Assembly: GCF_041428715.1 (NCBI RefSeq)
Contig: NZ_CP155572.1
Length of the DNA: 64,000 nt
Reading direction: 5' to 3' (one strand)
Source: Sporomusa malonica
GTDB taxonomy: Bacteria > Bacillota > Negativicutes > Sporomusales > Sporomusaceae
Notes under the pieces: generated by a model
The model's input: the letters and a program-made list of their open reading frames with translations, nothing else
Told to the model about the DNA's origin: nothing
Database searches by the model: none
Translations under genes and position numbers: made by a program
In this document: positions 54,071 to 63,408 of the stretch, piece by piece
Layout of the letters: the number at the start of each line of letters is the position of its first letter
How positions within the stretch are numbered: the stretch's first letter is position 1

Positions 54071-55606
54071 CTAACCCTTGGGTCCGGCGGCAGCAATTTC
54101 AGCCGGAATAGCTTGACTGAAGCTGCCGGAGTTTTTAACAAATAACTGGGCCAATTCCTGGGCCTTACGATCATAAGCCGCTTTATCAACCCAGGTATTA
54201 CGCGGCACAAGAATTTCAGAAGGTACGCCCGGACAGCTTGCCGGCACATAAACATTGAATATAGGATCAAGCTGGTATGGCACTTGTTCGAGGTGCCCCT
54301 CGATGGCTGCTGTTACCATTGCACGGGTATAGGACAGCTTCATGCGGCTGCCAACACCGTAGGGTCCACCTGACCAGCCTGTATTAATTAAGAATACGTT
54401 GGTTTCATGACGTTTGAGTTTTTCTCCCAGGAGTTCAGCATACCTCAGGGCCGACAGTGGCAAAAACGGTGCGCCAAAACAAGCGGAGAAGGTAGCTTGG
54501 GGTTCAGTAATGCCGCGCTCGGTACCAGCAAGCTTGCTGGTGTAACCTGACAAGAAATGGTACATGGCTTGCTCAGCATTCAGCTTGGCAATTGGCGGTA
54601 ACACCCCAAAGGCATCGGCTGTTAAGAACACAATTGTTTTCGGATGGCCAGCTACCCCGGGAATGAGTGCATTAGGTATATAGTCTACCGGATAAGCTAC
54701 CCTGGTATTTTCTGTGATCGAGTCATCAGCGAAGTCTGGCATGCGGGTTGCCGGATCAATCACTACATTTTCCAACACAGCCCCAAACCGAATGGCTTCC
54801 CAAATCTGCGGCTCTGTCTCATGTTTGAGACCAATACACTTAGCATAACAGCCACCTTCAACATTGAAAATGCCTTCATCACTCCAGCCATGCTCATCAT
54901 CACCAATCAAATGGCGATCTGGATCGGCTGACAAGGTCGTTTTGCCGGTACCGCTTAGCCCGAAAAATAAGGCCGAATCTCCTTTGGTACCTACATTGGC
55001 CGAGCAGTGCATAGATAAAATGTCTCGCTCAGGCAAGATATAGTTCATAACAGTAAATATGGATTTTTTCATTTCCCCTGCATAGTGGGTGCCGCCGATA
55101 AGTACTAACCGCTGTTCAAAATTAAGAACAATAAAAGCCTCTGAAGCAGTACCATCAATGGCTGGATCAGCTTTAAACCCAGGGAGGCAAACTACTTTAT
55201 AGTCAGGAGTAGCTTCGAGCTGTACTGAGGCTGGACGGATAAACAGCTGGTGCACAAATAAATTTTGCCAGGCAAATTCATTCACAAACTGAACACTAAT
55301 CCGGTTTTTAGGCTCAGCACCAGCAAAACCATTAAAAATAAATACTTCCCGGTTCTGCACATAGGCCATCATTCGATTATACAACTGATTAAATTTATCA
55401 GTTGAAAACGGCTTATTAGCATTCCAAGCAATTTTATCATGCACCGCAGGCGAGTCAACAACAAATTTATCATTTGGCGAGCGGCCTGTATATTTGCCAG
55501 TGGTAACTTGCAGCGCGCCAGTGGCAGTGAGTTGTCCCTCGCCCCGCCTAATAGCTGCTTCTACTAATTGTGCTGGACTTAAGTTATAATGTACATTCCC
55601 GTTCAT
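54071..55606 (-). CDS. pckA: Phosphoenolpyruvate carboxykinase (ATP)
   Basis: The enzyme interconverts oxaloacetate plus ATP and PEP plus CO2, a gluconeogenic or anaplerotic step. The 511-residue protein has GLSGTGKTT (216-224), the metal-binding GDDEHGW (235-241), the substrate region TGRSPNDKFVV (about 40-50) and GGTHYAGEMKKSIF (171-184). ATG 55606 follows GGGAG. A promoter-like TATAAT and a TGTATACA palindrome lie upstream. It may also receive read-through from thrC, 148 bp upstream. Confidence 0.95.
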   Translation of the reverse strand: MNGNVHYNLSPAQLVEAAIRRGEGQLTATGALQVTTGKYTGRSPNDKFVVDSPAVHDKIAWNANKPFSTDKFNQLYNRMMAYVQNREVFIFNGFAGAEPKNRISVQFVNEFAWQNLFVHQLFIRPASVQLEATPDYKVVCLPGFKADPAIDGTASEAFIVLNFEQRLVLIGGTHYAGEMKKSIFTVMNYILPERDILSMHCSANVGTKGDSALFFGLSGTGKTTLSADPDRHLIGDDEHGWSDEGIFNVEGGCYAKCIGLKHETEPQIWEAIRFGAVLENVVIDPATRMPDFADDSITENTRVAYPVDYIPNALIPGVAGHPKTIVFLTADAFGVLPPIAKLNAEQAMYHFLSGYTSKLAGTERGITEPQATFSACFGAPFLPLSALRYAELLGEKLKRHETNVFLINTGWSGGPYGVGSRMKLSYTRAMVTAAIEGHLEQVPYQLDPIFNVYVPASCPGVPSEILVPRNTWVDKAAYDRKAQELAQLFVKNSGSFSQAIPAEIAAAGPKG

Positions 55607-55664
55607 GCTCCATACTCCCTTTCACATATCGCAGTTCTCGGCTAGCCTATATCATTATAACATA

Positions 55665-55690
55665 AGTATTTTGTATACAGAATCATTATT
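55665..55690 (-). promoter_or_regulatory. Possible GntR-type operator upstream of pckA
   Basis: The palindrome TGTATACA (55672-55679) inside TTTTGTATACAGAA lies a few bases upstream of a TATAAT-like -10 element. The shape is that of a GntR-family site, but the regulator is unknown. Confidence 0.35.
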
Positions 55691-55754
55691 TTGTTATTTT
55701 TTTATGTTTTTTTTGCATGTAGTATTTACTAATCAACTCAATAGTGTAACATTA

Positions 55755-57251
55755 TTAGATATCCAACTCAATTTTTACGACACTTGGCATATCCTGCTTC
55801 TCACATACACGTGGATGGCGAACAAGCTTATGTTCAAGTTCAGCAAGTGCCGGGGGCACTGGTCTGTTAATTATTTTAGCCAAGTCATTTAAGACGGCAA
55901 ATTCAGATTTACCGGCAAGGCTGTCACTGCCAGCTAAAGCGGTAAGTACTGTCTCATTAAACTTAAACGGACTGGCTGTAGAAACTATAATAGCAGGGGT
56001 AACATCACCTGATTGACGGCGGTATTTTTCAGCAACCTTCCACGCAACCGCAGTGTGCGGATCAAGAGCATAGCCATGCTCCTTATATACCTGACCAATT
56101 GTAGCGGCCGTCTCCTCGTCACCTACCCAACCTGCCGGAAATGCTTTCTGGATGGTAGCTAAAAGCTCATCGGAAACTCTATATTGACCTGTGCTATTTA
56201 ATTCTGCCATCCACTCACTGACTGCTGCCGAATTCCCCCCTGCTATATGGTATAGCAGCCTTTCCAAATTGCTTGAGATAAGGATATCCATTGAGGGGGA
56301 ATAGGTTTTGTGGAACTGGCGGTTGCGACTATACACGCCTGTTGTGAGGAAATCTGTCAGTACATTATTACTATTTGACGCACAAATTAGCTTATTAACC
56401 GGTAATCCCATCAACTTGGCGTAATAACCGGCCAGAATGTTACCGAAATTACCTGTCGGAACAACAAAGTTAACCAAAGTCCCCTGCGTGATGTGCTTAT
56501 CCCTTACCAAATCGGCGTAGGCGCTGAAATAGTATACAATTTGAGGAACAAGCCGCCCCCAGTTGATCGAGTTGGCCGACGACAGCTTATAACCATGTTC
56601 AGCAAGTGAGGCATTATAGGCACTGTCGCTGAAAATATGCTTAACCCCTGTCTGGGCGTCATCAAAATTCCCCTTTACCGCCATGACTCTGAGATTATTG
56701 CCTTCCTGGGTAATCATCTGTAGTCGCTGGATCTGGCTAACGCCATCCTCAGGGTAAAACACCATGACCCGCGTCTGCTCAACATCCTTAAAACCTTCAA
56801 GAGCCGCTTTACCGGTATCGCCTGATGTTGCAACTAAAATAACAATCTCAGCTTGTTCGCCAATTTTCTTGAGCGCACAGGATAAGAGCCTGGGCAATAG
56901 CTGCAACGCCATATCTTTGAAAGCACTGGTCGGGCCATGCCACAATTCCAAAGCAAAAGTTCCATCAGTTATCTTTATGACCGGAGCTACATCAGTATTC
57001 GAAAATTTTTCGCTGCTGTAAGCACCTGCTACACAATCTGTTAGTTCAGCAGCAGTATAATCAGGTAAAAACAAGCGTAAAATGGCTTCAGCTCGCACTT
57101 GGTACGTAAGAGGAGTCAGTCTGGTTAAAAATTCCCCGTCTACCGATGGAATGGCTTCTGGTACAAACAACCCCCCATCAGGGGCTATTCCCCGAGCAAT
57201 GGCCTGAGCCGCCGTCAGCTTCTCGGCTGCACCGCGTGTACTAACATACAT
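55755..57251 (-). CDS. thrC: Threonine synthase
   Basis: This PLP enzyme converts O-phosphohomoserine to threonine. The 498-residue length is that of the long (class I) threonine synthases. The Schiff-base Lys112 is in HGPTSAFKDMA, and the phosphate-binding loop is ATSGDTGKAAL (about 139-149). The N-terminus MYVSTRGAAEKLTAAQAIAR is typical. It starts 39 bp after the B3/4 gene and is probably in one transcript with it. Confidence 0.94.
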   Translation of the reverse strand: MYVSTRGAAEKLTAAQAIARGIAPDGGLFVPEAIPSVDGEFLTRLTPLTYQVRAEAILRLFLPDYTAAELTDCVAGAYSSEKFSNTDVAPVIKITDGTFALELWHGPTSAFKDMALQLLPRLLSCALKKIGEQAEIVILVATSGDTGKAALEGFKDVEQTRVMVFYPEDGVSQIQRLQMITQEGNNLRVMAVKGNFDDAQTGVKHIFSDSAYNASLAEHGYKLSSANSINWGRLVPQIVYYFSAYADLVRDKHITQGTLVNFVVPTGNFGNILAGYYAKLMGLPVNKLICASNSNNVLTDFLTTGVYSRNRQFHKTYSPSMDILISSNLERLLYHIAGGNSAAVSEWMAELNSTGQYRVSDELLATIQKAFPAGWVGDEETAATIGQVYKEHGYALDPHTAVAWKVAEKYRRQSGDVTPAIIVSTASPFKFNETVLTALAGSDSLAGKSEFAVLNDLAKIINRPVPPALAELEHKLVRHPRVCEKQDMPSVVKIELDI

Positions 57252-57290
57252 AATAAATTACTCCTTCCTGTAGGGCAAATATAACGACAA

Positions 57291-57962
57291 TTACTCTGTA
57301 TGAGCAATATACTTTCCTGTAACCGTCCCGCCATTATAGCAAACAAGCATCTCAGCGACAAAATCAAGTATTTCCTGCAACTCGTCAGCACCGGCGCTTT
57401 CATCGGCGTAGACAACCGCCAAGAGATTGCGGGTTGCCAGCGTAACTGCGGTTCGGCGCGCATCTGATGTAGGGTTGCCGAACACACCTTCACCGTCTGT
57501 CAGGAACGGCTTATTCTCCGTCGAGACAGTCTTACCGGCTATATTAATATAACTGCCTTCGTGAGCCCGCATATACACAACATCCCCAGTTATTTGGTCC
57601 AAATCATATAGGCCAAACGGCAATAAGTATTTTATCGAACAATAATTATTTACATCCACCGCGCTATTTACATAATATAAATCCTTCTTTTGCAGCACCC
57701 GCCGCACCAGCGCTTCAGACGCTGGACGATAACGGGACGGATCAAAATCAAGCTTCTTATACATAGAACGAACTGCTAAAACCCGGGGAACCTTCGTCAA
57801 TACCTCTAGGTTATATGCTTTAGCCACTTCTGCTTGCAGTTGGGCAAACTCCTGGCTCAAGGCAGGCGGTGTTCCCCTGACAACGACGTTATTGATGGTT
57901 AGATAACCTAACCTGCAATTGGGAACAACGTGGCTAATGCTTTCATTAATAGCAATTTTCAT
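57291..57962 (-). CDS. B3/4 domain protein (tRNA-synthetase editing-like)
   Basis: The protein is about 223 residues from ATG 57962, nine nt after GGGGGAG; an earlier in-frame start would overlap the YbaK gene. It matches the B3/B4 fold that carries the editing site in the beta subunit of phenylalanyl-tRNA synthetase: VPRVLAVRSMYKKLDFDPSR, RRVLQKKDLYYVNSAVDVNN and NKPFLTDGEGVFGNPTSDAR. Stand-alone members probably hydrolyse mischarged tRNA or free amino-acyl compounds. Its neighbour YbaK has a similar role, so the pair may be a translation-quality unit. Confidence 0.82.
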   Translation of the reverse strand: MKIAINESISHVVPNCRLGYLTINNVVVRGTPPALSQEFAQLQAEVAKAYNLEVLTKVPRVLAVRSMYKKLDFDPSRYRPASEALVRRVLQKKDLYYVNSAVDVNNYCSIKYLLPFGLYDLDQITGDVVYMRAHEGSYINIAGKTVSTENKPFLTDGEGVFGNPTSDARRTAVTLATRNLLAVVYADESAGADELQEILDFVAEMLVCYNGGTVTGKYIAHTE

Positions 57963-58002
57963 AGAAAAAGACTCCCCCCGGACATTTAAATCATAGGCCA
58001 TA

Positions 58003-58473
58003 TCAGTTGCGGGCAATTGTACACAATTTAGCATTTATGGCCTGTGCCAGTTTATCAGGAGCAACAACAATCTGACAGCCCCTGATACCGGCGCTAACGG
58101 CAATTATTGGCCAATTACAGGCACTTTCATCCAAAAACACCGGATAGCGTTTTTTCGGCCCAAGCGGCGAAACTCCGCCTCTTACGTATCCAGTCAGCGG
58201 TTGCACCTCTTTTAGCGGCACCATCTCTACTTTTTTATTACCGCTGGCTGCGGCCAATGCCTTGAGATCTAATTCGGCAGCGCCAGGAATACAGGCCATG
58301 ATAACACCTGTCTTGTCGCCCCTAGCCACCAAGGTCTTAAAGACCTGACCATGTGGCATACCAATCTTATCTGCGACATTTTGCGCGCTTAAATCAGTTT
58401 CATCTACCTTGTATTCACTAAGCTCATATTCAATTTTAAGACCATCTAATATTCTAGCAGCATTTGTCTTCAT
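58003..58473 (-). CDS. ybaK: YbaK-type aminoacyl-tRNA deacylase
   Basis: The 156-residue protein belongs to the YbaK/ProX group, which removes Cys from mischarged tRNA-Pro. Family blocks are QVFKTLVARGDKTGVIMACI, ELDLKALAAASGNKKVEM and the GXXXP loop in YVRGGVSPLGPKK. The chosen ATG 58473 is four bases after the DUF362 stop codon; a longer frame exists but would overlap that gene. It lies between the DUF362 and B3/4 genes in the same direction. Confidence 0.88.
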   Translation of the reverse strand: MKTNAARILDGLKIEYELSEYKVDETDLSAQNVADKIGMPHGQVFKTLVARGDKTGVIMACIPGAAELDLKALAAASGNKKVEMVPLKEVQPLTGYVRGGVSPLGPKKRYPVFLDESACNWPIIAVSAGIRGCQIVVAPDKLAQAINAKLCTIARN

Positions 58474-58477
58474 GGCA

Positions 58478-59551
58478 TCACTCGATAGTAATAAGCTTGT
58501 ATTCGAGCGAGCCCATACCAATTTTTGCGGCATGCCCGATTTGAATCATCGCATCATGCTCAGCATACGACATTTCAGCCAACGATTTGCCGTGAGCCTT
58601 AGCAGTAAGATCAACGGTCGCCTTATCGATCGCTACCGGATCACTGGACGCTAATATCCCAATATCCGGGATTAGTTTCGACTGTTTAACGCTAAAGCAA
58701 TCGCAATCCTTGGTCATATCAATCAGCACATTAAAATAGAAGCACTTTCCCGGTTTGCCAATCACTGTCCCGTAGGCATGTTCCGCCATACTCCGCTGCA
58801 TGAAACCGGATTCGGCATTCCAGTCGTACTTTACAGCATCAAATCGGCACACAGCCAGGCACTCGCCGCAGCCAATACATTTTTCGGTCACAATGAATGC
58901 TTTGCCACCTTGTTCAACAATAGCGTCCTGCGGACACCATTTGATGCACTTTTGACAAAACTGGCATGCTTTATCCCTGACTTCAGGCAGCATGGCCGAA
59001 TGCTGACGCATTTTTCCCATGCGGCTAGCCAGCCCCATACCCATATTTTTTATACAGGCCCCCAGACCTGCAGCAGGATGGCCGGTCGGATGTGAAACAA
59101 CTAATAAAGAATCGGCATTTAGAATTTCTCTTGCTACTTTTACCGATTTATGCAACTCTCCATCAACTATAACCTCATGTTCAGTATTGCCGGCCAATCC
59201 ATCAGCCATAATGAACGGAGCACCTACATTTTCGATGCTAAAGCCGTGGTTATGGGCATGCAAGATATGTTTTACAGCGTTTTCACGCTCACCTTTATAT
59301 AAAGTAGAGGTTTCTGTAAGGAAGGGCTGACCGCCCATTGCTTTAGCCTTTTGCACCAATTCTTTTATCACTTCAGGCTTAACATGGGTTGTATTTTTCC
59401 TTTCACCTACATGAACTTTTATTGCAACAAAATCATTACTACTGATTGCCTGAGCAGCACCGGAGGCTTCAAAAATTTTGGCCATGGCTTTAGCTTGTTC
59501 ACTTGTCGTCAAACCATCAGCCACTGGGATAAAATACACGTTTGTTGTCAC
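58478..59551 (-). CDS. DUF362 protein with ferredoxin-like domain
   Basis: The 357-residue protein has a DUF362 domain (about 1-180 and 255-350) interrupted by a two-cluster ferredoxin segment: CQFCQKCIKWCP and CIGCGECLAVC (about 190-240). GTG 59551 follows GGAGGG and is preferred over a TTG at 59566. DUF362 proteins are common in anaerobes and presumed to handle electrons or iron-sulfur clusters; no reaction is established. It is the first gene of an operon with ybaK, the B3/4 gene and thrC. Confidence 0.88.
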   Translation of the reverse strand: MTTNVYFIPVADGLTTSEQAKAMAKIFEASGAAQAISSNDFVAIKVHVGERKNTTHVKPEVIKELVQKAKAMGGQPFLTETSTLYKGERENAVKHILHAHNHGFSIENVGAPFIMADGLAGNTEHEVIVDGELHKSVKVAREILNADSLLVVSHPTGHPAAGLGACIKNMGMGLASRMGKMRQHSAMLPEVRDKACQFCQKCIKWCPQDAIVEQGGKAFIVTEKCIGCGECLAVCRFDAVKYDWNAESGFMQRSMAEHAYGTVIGKPGKCFYFNVLIDMTKDCDCFSVKQSKLIPDIGILASSDPVAIDKATVDLTAKAHGKSLAEMSYAEHDAMIQIGHAAKIGMGSLEYKLITIE

Positions 59552-59643
59552 GATCAGTCCCTCCAATTAGAATTTTTGTCCATAGCTTTTGCATTTTTTC
59601 ACAGTATATAATTGTTTCCTCAATTTGTCAATAAACAGTACGA

Positions 59644-59659
59644 GCGCGGCAAGCCGCGC
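59644..59659 (-). terminator. Possible terminator after the TM1266-like gene
   Basis: GCGCGGC and GCCGCGC are perfect inverted arms with a 2-nt gap. The T tract is weak, so this is uncertain. Confidence 0.4.
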
Positions 59660-59669
59660 CCATACTCTC

Positions 59670-59927
59670 TTAATCGAGTGTCATGTATTTTACTTTTACG
59701 TCGGGAATTTCTTTAAGTTCCTGCTCAATCTGATTGACCGGCACTTCCTCGCCGCATAACTGAAGTAATATGATGCCACTATTAGTACAACCACACACAG
59801 CGGCATCATGCAGTCCGAGACGTACCCGAATATGGCAACCGTATTTAGTCAGCACATCTTGGACCTTTATAGCAGTCTCCACACGGTTGTCTTGGATAAT
59901 GGCCATGATTGTCGAACAATTGGTCAT
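59670..59927 (-). CDS. TM1266-like small protein (putative iron-hydrogenase-system regulator)
   Basis: The 85-residue protein has an ACT-like pattern of two beta-alpha-beta units: STIMAIIQDNRVETAIKVQD, then IRVRLGLHDAAVC and GIILLQLCGEE, ending VKVKYMTLD. It resembles the TM1266 family, which is often annotated as iron-only hydrogenase system regulator. That role is from annotation practice and is not proven. ATG 59927 follows GGGAGG with 8 nt. The hydrogenase gene in this window is 58 kb away, so no linkage supports the name. Confidence 0.6.
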   Translation of the reverse strand: MTNCSTIMAIIQDNRVETAIKVQDVLTKYGCHIRVRLGLHDAAVCGCTNSGIILLQLCGEEVPVNQIEQELKEIPDVKVKYMTLD

Positions 59928-60127
59928 TAGTAACACCTCCCAAATATCTTCGTATAATACTTATCCACTAATTATAAAAATCCTGCTTGTTTCCAACATA
60001 AATCAGCAAATTTTTCCATTCAAATTTATTTAGAAAACATAGAGGATTTCTCCTTATTATGTGGAAATATTCTCTAATATATTTGTCGTTTTTTCTCCTT
60101 CTGTGTAACAATTGTATCGAGGTGCTT

Positions 60128-61204
60128 ATGCGTGAAATTACTGATGAAAAACGTAAGATTATCGAACACCGGACTGATTTTCTAGTTCCTGGAATGGAGC
60201 TAGCGCATGATATCTGCTCAGCCGACGGAAAAATTCTGTTTGCTAAGAATAGTATTATCAGCCAGCATAATATTCAAAAATTGGGTAACTGGCAGATTCC
60301 AAAGGTTTTTGTCTATGCGGAAGTCACTGCTGCCAATCCTATTGTCGACCCGAAAATTCAGAAGTTCCTCAATACATACAACCAGTCAGTCCTTGTTGTG
60401 CAAAAAGCATTTGATGATATCAGAGCTACACAGAAAGTTCCGCTTGACACCTTTACTGCCACAGCCGCTGATATTGCGGAAAGTGTTACCGAAGCTGGCA
60501 ATGTGATTGACCGGCTCTACAACCTGCCGCCCTGTGATGATTACACCATGTATCACAGTGTTAACGTCAGCGCCATCTCAGCCCTTATTGCCACTTGGCT
60601 AAAATTCCCGCCAGAACAAGTGAACGCAATTTCTCTGGCCGGTTTATTGCATGATGTCGGCAAGTCACTCTTACCTCCTGAACTCTTACATAAGCCTTAT
60701 AAACTGTCACCAGAAGAATATGAGCAATATAGGAAGCATGTTTCCTACGGTTATGAGCTTGTCAGCAAAATCCCCGATATATCTCAAAGCATCACGGCCG
60801 CCGTTTTTCAGCATCATGAGCGGCGGGACGGTAGTGGATATCCTGGTGGAATTACTGATTATTACATCCATCCATATGCCAAAATAATTGCTGTAGCAGA
60901 TTTATATGACGAAGGCCTGACCATTAATCGTGAGAACCCGCAGTCCATGCTAAGCCCTTACTGCAGCCTGCAGAAACTCTGGGATGAGGTTTACCGACTT
61001 GATCCTAAGGCATGTATCACCTTTGCTGATACCATGGCTGATTTTCTCTCAGGTAACCGGGTGATGCTCACTGATGGGCGTGAGGGCCGAGTGGTATTTA
61101 TCAATAAAAAGAAACCCTCTTCATCCATGGTTCAGCTTGATGACGGATCGGTAGTTGATCTATCAGAACATCCTGAAGTATATATTCATTATGTAGTACG
61201 CTAA
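60128..61204 (+). CDS. HD-GYP domain protein (putative c-di-GMP phosphodiesterase)
   Basis: The protein would hydrolyse cyclic di-GMP. The C-terminal HD-GYP domain is clear: HSVNVSAISALIA, LLHDVGKSLLP (His175, Asp176 and Lys179), and HHERRDGSGYPGG (229-241). The N-terminal 100 residues are a sensor-like region of unknown type. The frame is open from ATG 60059, which would add a hydrophobic helix (SLIYLSFFLLLC), but GAGGTG before ATG 60128 makes the shorter form more likely. It is monocistronic with a terminator at 61.21 kb. Confidence 0.88.
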   Translation: MREITDEKRKIIEHRTDFLVPGMELAHDICSADGKILFAKNSIISQHNIQKLGNWQIPKVFVYAEVTAANPIVDPKIQKFLNTYNQSVLVVQKAFDDIRATQKVPLDTFTATAADIAESVTEAGNVIDRLYNLPPCDDYTMYHSVNVSAISALIATWLKFPPEQVNAISLAGLLHDVGKSLLPPELLHKPYKLSPEEYEQYRKHVSYGYELVSKIPDISQSITAAVFQHHERRDGSGYPGGITDYYIHPYAKIIAVADLYDEGLTINRENPQSMLSPYCSLQKLWDEVYRLDPKACITFADTMADFLSGNRVMLTDGREGRVVFINKKKPSSSMVQLDDGSVVDLSEHPEVYIHYVVR

Positions 61205-61206
61205 TA

Positions 61207-61235
61207 GAAAGCTGCCATTTCATTCATGGTGGCTT
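61207..61235 (+). terminator. Terminator of the HD-GYP gene
   Basis: GAAAGCTGCCA and TGGTGGCTTTC pair with one mismatch, followed by TTAATTAT. Confidence 0.65.
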
Positions 61236-61356
61236 TCTTAATTATATTGTATTATTTTACTCACGCTGACTCAACCGACTGTTGTTTGAATAGAATATCA
61301 CGCAAGATTCGAACATTGTCTGGGGAGTGCATAACTTTCCTTTATAACAGTAAGTC

Positions 61357-61380
61357 TATTTGTTACCATAGTAACAAATA
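61357..61380. promoter_or_regulatory. Rex-like palindrome upstream of NAD synthetase
   Basis: TATTTGTTAC and GTAACAAATA are perfect 10-bp arms with a CATA gap. The central TTGTTAC-N4-GTAACAA has the length and spacing of the Rex operator (TTGTTAA-N4-TTAACAA) with one mismatch per arm. Rex senses the NADH/NAD+ ratio, which would fit the gene 95 bp downstream. Confidence 0.55.
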
Positions 61381-61474
61381 ATACAGTCCTATTAGCATTT
61401 TTTTGAAGGACAAGCGCTGGCTGGCAGCGAAAAGAACACTGCATGTCATTTGTACGATTTGAGGTGAATGGTTT

Positions 61475-63361
61475 TTGCTCAAAATTGCTTTAGGTCAGAT
61501 GGAAGTCATTCCTGGCAGGCCAGACTTGAATACCCAAAAGATGTTAACCATGATTAGTGCTGCTCAAAGCCAACAGGCTGATATCATTATCTTCCCCGAA
61601 ATGGCCATTCCTGGCTATTTACTAGGCGACGCCTGGGAACAACAGGCATACCTTCGCGATTGTGAGGCTTTTGGCCAGAAGATAGTGGCTGCATCCCAGG
61701 ACATCTGCGTCATCTTCGGGAATATTGCCCCCCAGTGGAATAAGCGTGGGGACGATGGCCGGGTACGCAAACACAATGCCTGCTTTATAGCCCAACATGG
61801 TCAGCTTATTTCCACACGCATTAAAACACTACAGCCCAATTATCGGGAGTTTGACGATACGCGGCATTTTTTCAGCTTGCGTAAACTAGCACTTGAACTT
61901 AAACAGGATGTAGAGACATTACTAACTCCTGTTAAAATATTAATAAGGGAAAAAGAATATAGCTTGGGCTGCATTATTTGCGAGGACGGCTGGAATGACG
62001 ATTACAGCGTTGATCCAATTGCTGCTTTAAGTGCCAATGGCCCACTGGATTTAATCATTAATATTTCCAGTTCGCCGTTTACACTGGGGAAAAACAACAA
62101 ACGCAACAGGGTATTTTCCAGACAGGCACAGGAAACAGGCGTCCCCTTACTCTATGTTAATAACACCGGCCTTCAAAACAACGGTAAAACAGTATATACC
62201 TTTGACGGGTTCAGTACAGTATACAACAGCACCGGTCAAATCATTGCTTACTGCCAGCCGTTTACCGAAACACTTACTTATCTAGAGATAGATGTTGCCA
62301 CTGGCGGCCAGAACCTCGCACCAGTCAGTGTCCCTGACGACTTTACCATTGACAGCTTATATCAGTCGATCAGTTATGGTGTCAAGCAATTTTTGCAGGC
62401 CATTGGCATGACCAAGATAGTAATCGGGGTGTCAGGTGGTATTGACTCGGCGGTAGCCGCCGCCCTGTATGCCAGTATTGTAAAACCAAACAACATTCTG
62501 CTTGTCAACATGCCGAGCAAGTTTAACTCGAAAACAACACAAGACTTGTCTGCACAATTATCTCGCAATCTTGGTTGCTTATACACAGTGATGCCAATTG
62601 AGCAAGCAGTGGAGCACACGGCTGGCCAAATAAGCGGTACACCTGTAACCAATCTGGCTACAGGTGAGCAAAATCACCTTTCGGTATCTTCCTTTGTATT
62701 AGAGAATATCCAGGCCCGCGACCGGTCATCCCGCCTGCTGGCAGGCATTTCGGCAGCTTTTGGTGGCGGGTTTACCTGCAACGCTAACAAGAGCGAACTA
62801 ACTGTCGGCTATTCTACTCTTTATGGTGACCAAGCCGGCTTCTTGGCTGCCCTGGCTGATTTGTGGAAGCATCAAGTCTATCAATTAGCAAATTATTTAA
62901 ACACCCAGGTCTATGGCCGGAAAGTAATCCCCCAGGCTATTATCGACCTGGTGCCAAGTGCCGAGCTCTCCTTTGAGCAGTCGGTTGATGAAGGCAAGGG
63001 CGATCCAATCATGTATCCCTACCATGACTTTTTATTCCGCGCCTTTATGGAATATTGGAACAGAGTTACCCCAGAAGATATCTTAGTGTGGTATAGCGAG
63101 GGCACTGGTGTACTTGAGCAGAAACTAGGCTGTCAAGCAGGTTTAATAGCTAAGCTTTTCCCTGGCCCGCGTGAGTTTATTGATGATCTTGAGCGTTGGT
63201 GGCGTCTCTATACCGGCATGGCTGTGGCCAAACGGATTCAAGCCCCGCCCGTACTAGCTGTCAGCCGTCGTGCCTATGGATTTGACCACCGCGAAGCGCA
63301 AAATGGCGTATATTTTACTCAAGAATATCAAAAATTAAAGAATAAGTTATTATGTCATTAA
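61475..63361 (+). CDS. nadE: NAD+ synthetase, glutamine-dependent
   Basis: The enzyme makes NAD+ from deamido-NAD using glutamine. The 628-residue protein has an N-terminal nitrilase-type glutaminase (about 1-275, with IFPEMAIPGYL, KTLQPNYREFDDTRHF and GCIICEDGWND providing Glu, Lys and Cys) and a C-terminal synthetase with the ATP-binding SGGIDS (320-325) and NKSELTVGYSTLYGDQ. The TTG start at 61475 follows TGAGGTG. A Rex-like operator lies upstream, so redox control is possible. Confidence 0.94.
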   Translation: MLKIALGQMEVIPGRPDLNTQKMLTMISAAQSQQADIIIFPEMAIPGYLLGDAWEQQAYLRDCEAFGQKIVAASQDICVIFGNIAPQWNKRGDDGRVRKHNACFIAQHGQLISTRIKTLQPNYREFDDTRHFFSLRKLALELKQDVETLLTPVKILIREKEYSLGCIICEDGWNDDYSVDPIAALSANGPLDLIINISSSPFTLGKNNKRNRVFSRQAQETGVPLLYVNNTGLQNNGKTVYTFDGFSTVYNSTGQIIAYCQPFTETLTYLEIDVATGGQNLAPVSVPDDFTIDSLYQSISYGVKQFLQAIGMTKIVIGVSGGIDSAVAAALYASIVKPNNILLVNMPSKFNSKTTQDLSAQLSRNLGCLYTVMPIEQAVEHTAGQISGTPVTNLATGEQNHLSVSSFVLENIQARDRSSRLLAGISAAFGGGFTCNANKSELTVGYSTLYGDQAGFLAALADLWKHQVYQLANYLNTQVYGRKVIPQAIIDLVPSAELSFEQSVDEGKGDPIMYPYHDFLFRAFMEYWNRVTPEDILVWYSEGTGVLEQKLGCQAGLIAKLFPGPREFIDDLERWWRLYTGMAVAKRIQAPPVLAVSRRAYGFDHREAQNGVYFTQEYQKLKNKLLCH

Positions 63362-63397
63362 AAAACACGCGGGCACAATTGCGCCTGCGTGTTTTCT
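63362..63397. terminator. Terminator of nadE
   Basis: AACACGC-GGGC pairs imperfectly with GCGCC-GCGTGTT, with A and T runs on both sides. Confidence 0.72.
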
Positions 63398-63408
63398 TTA
63401 TCTATTCT

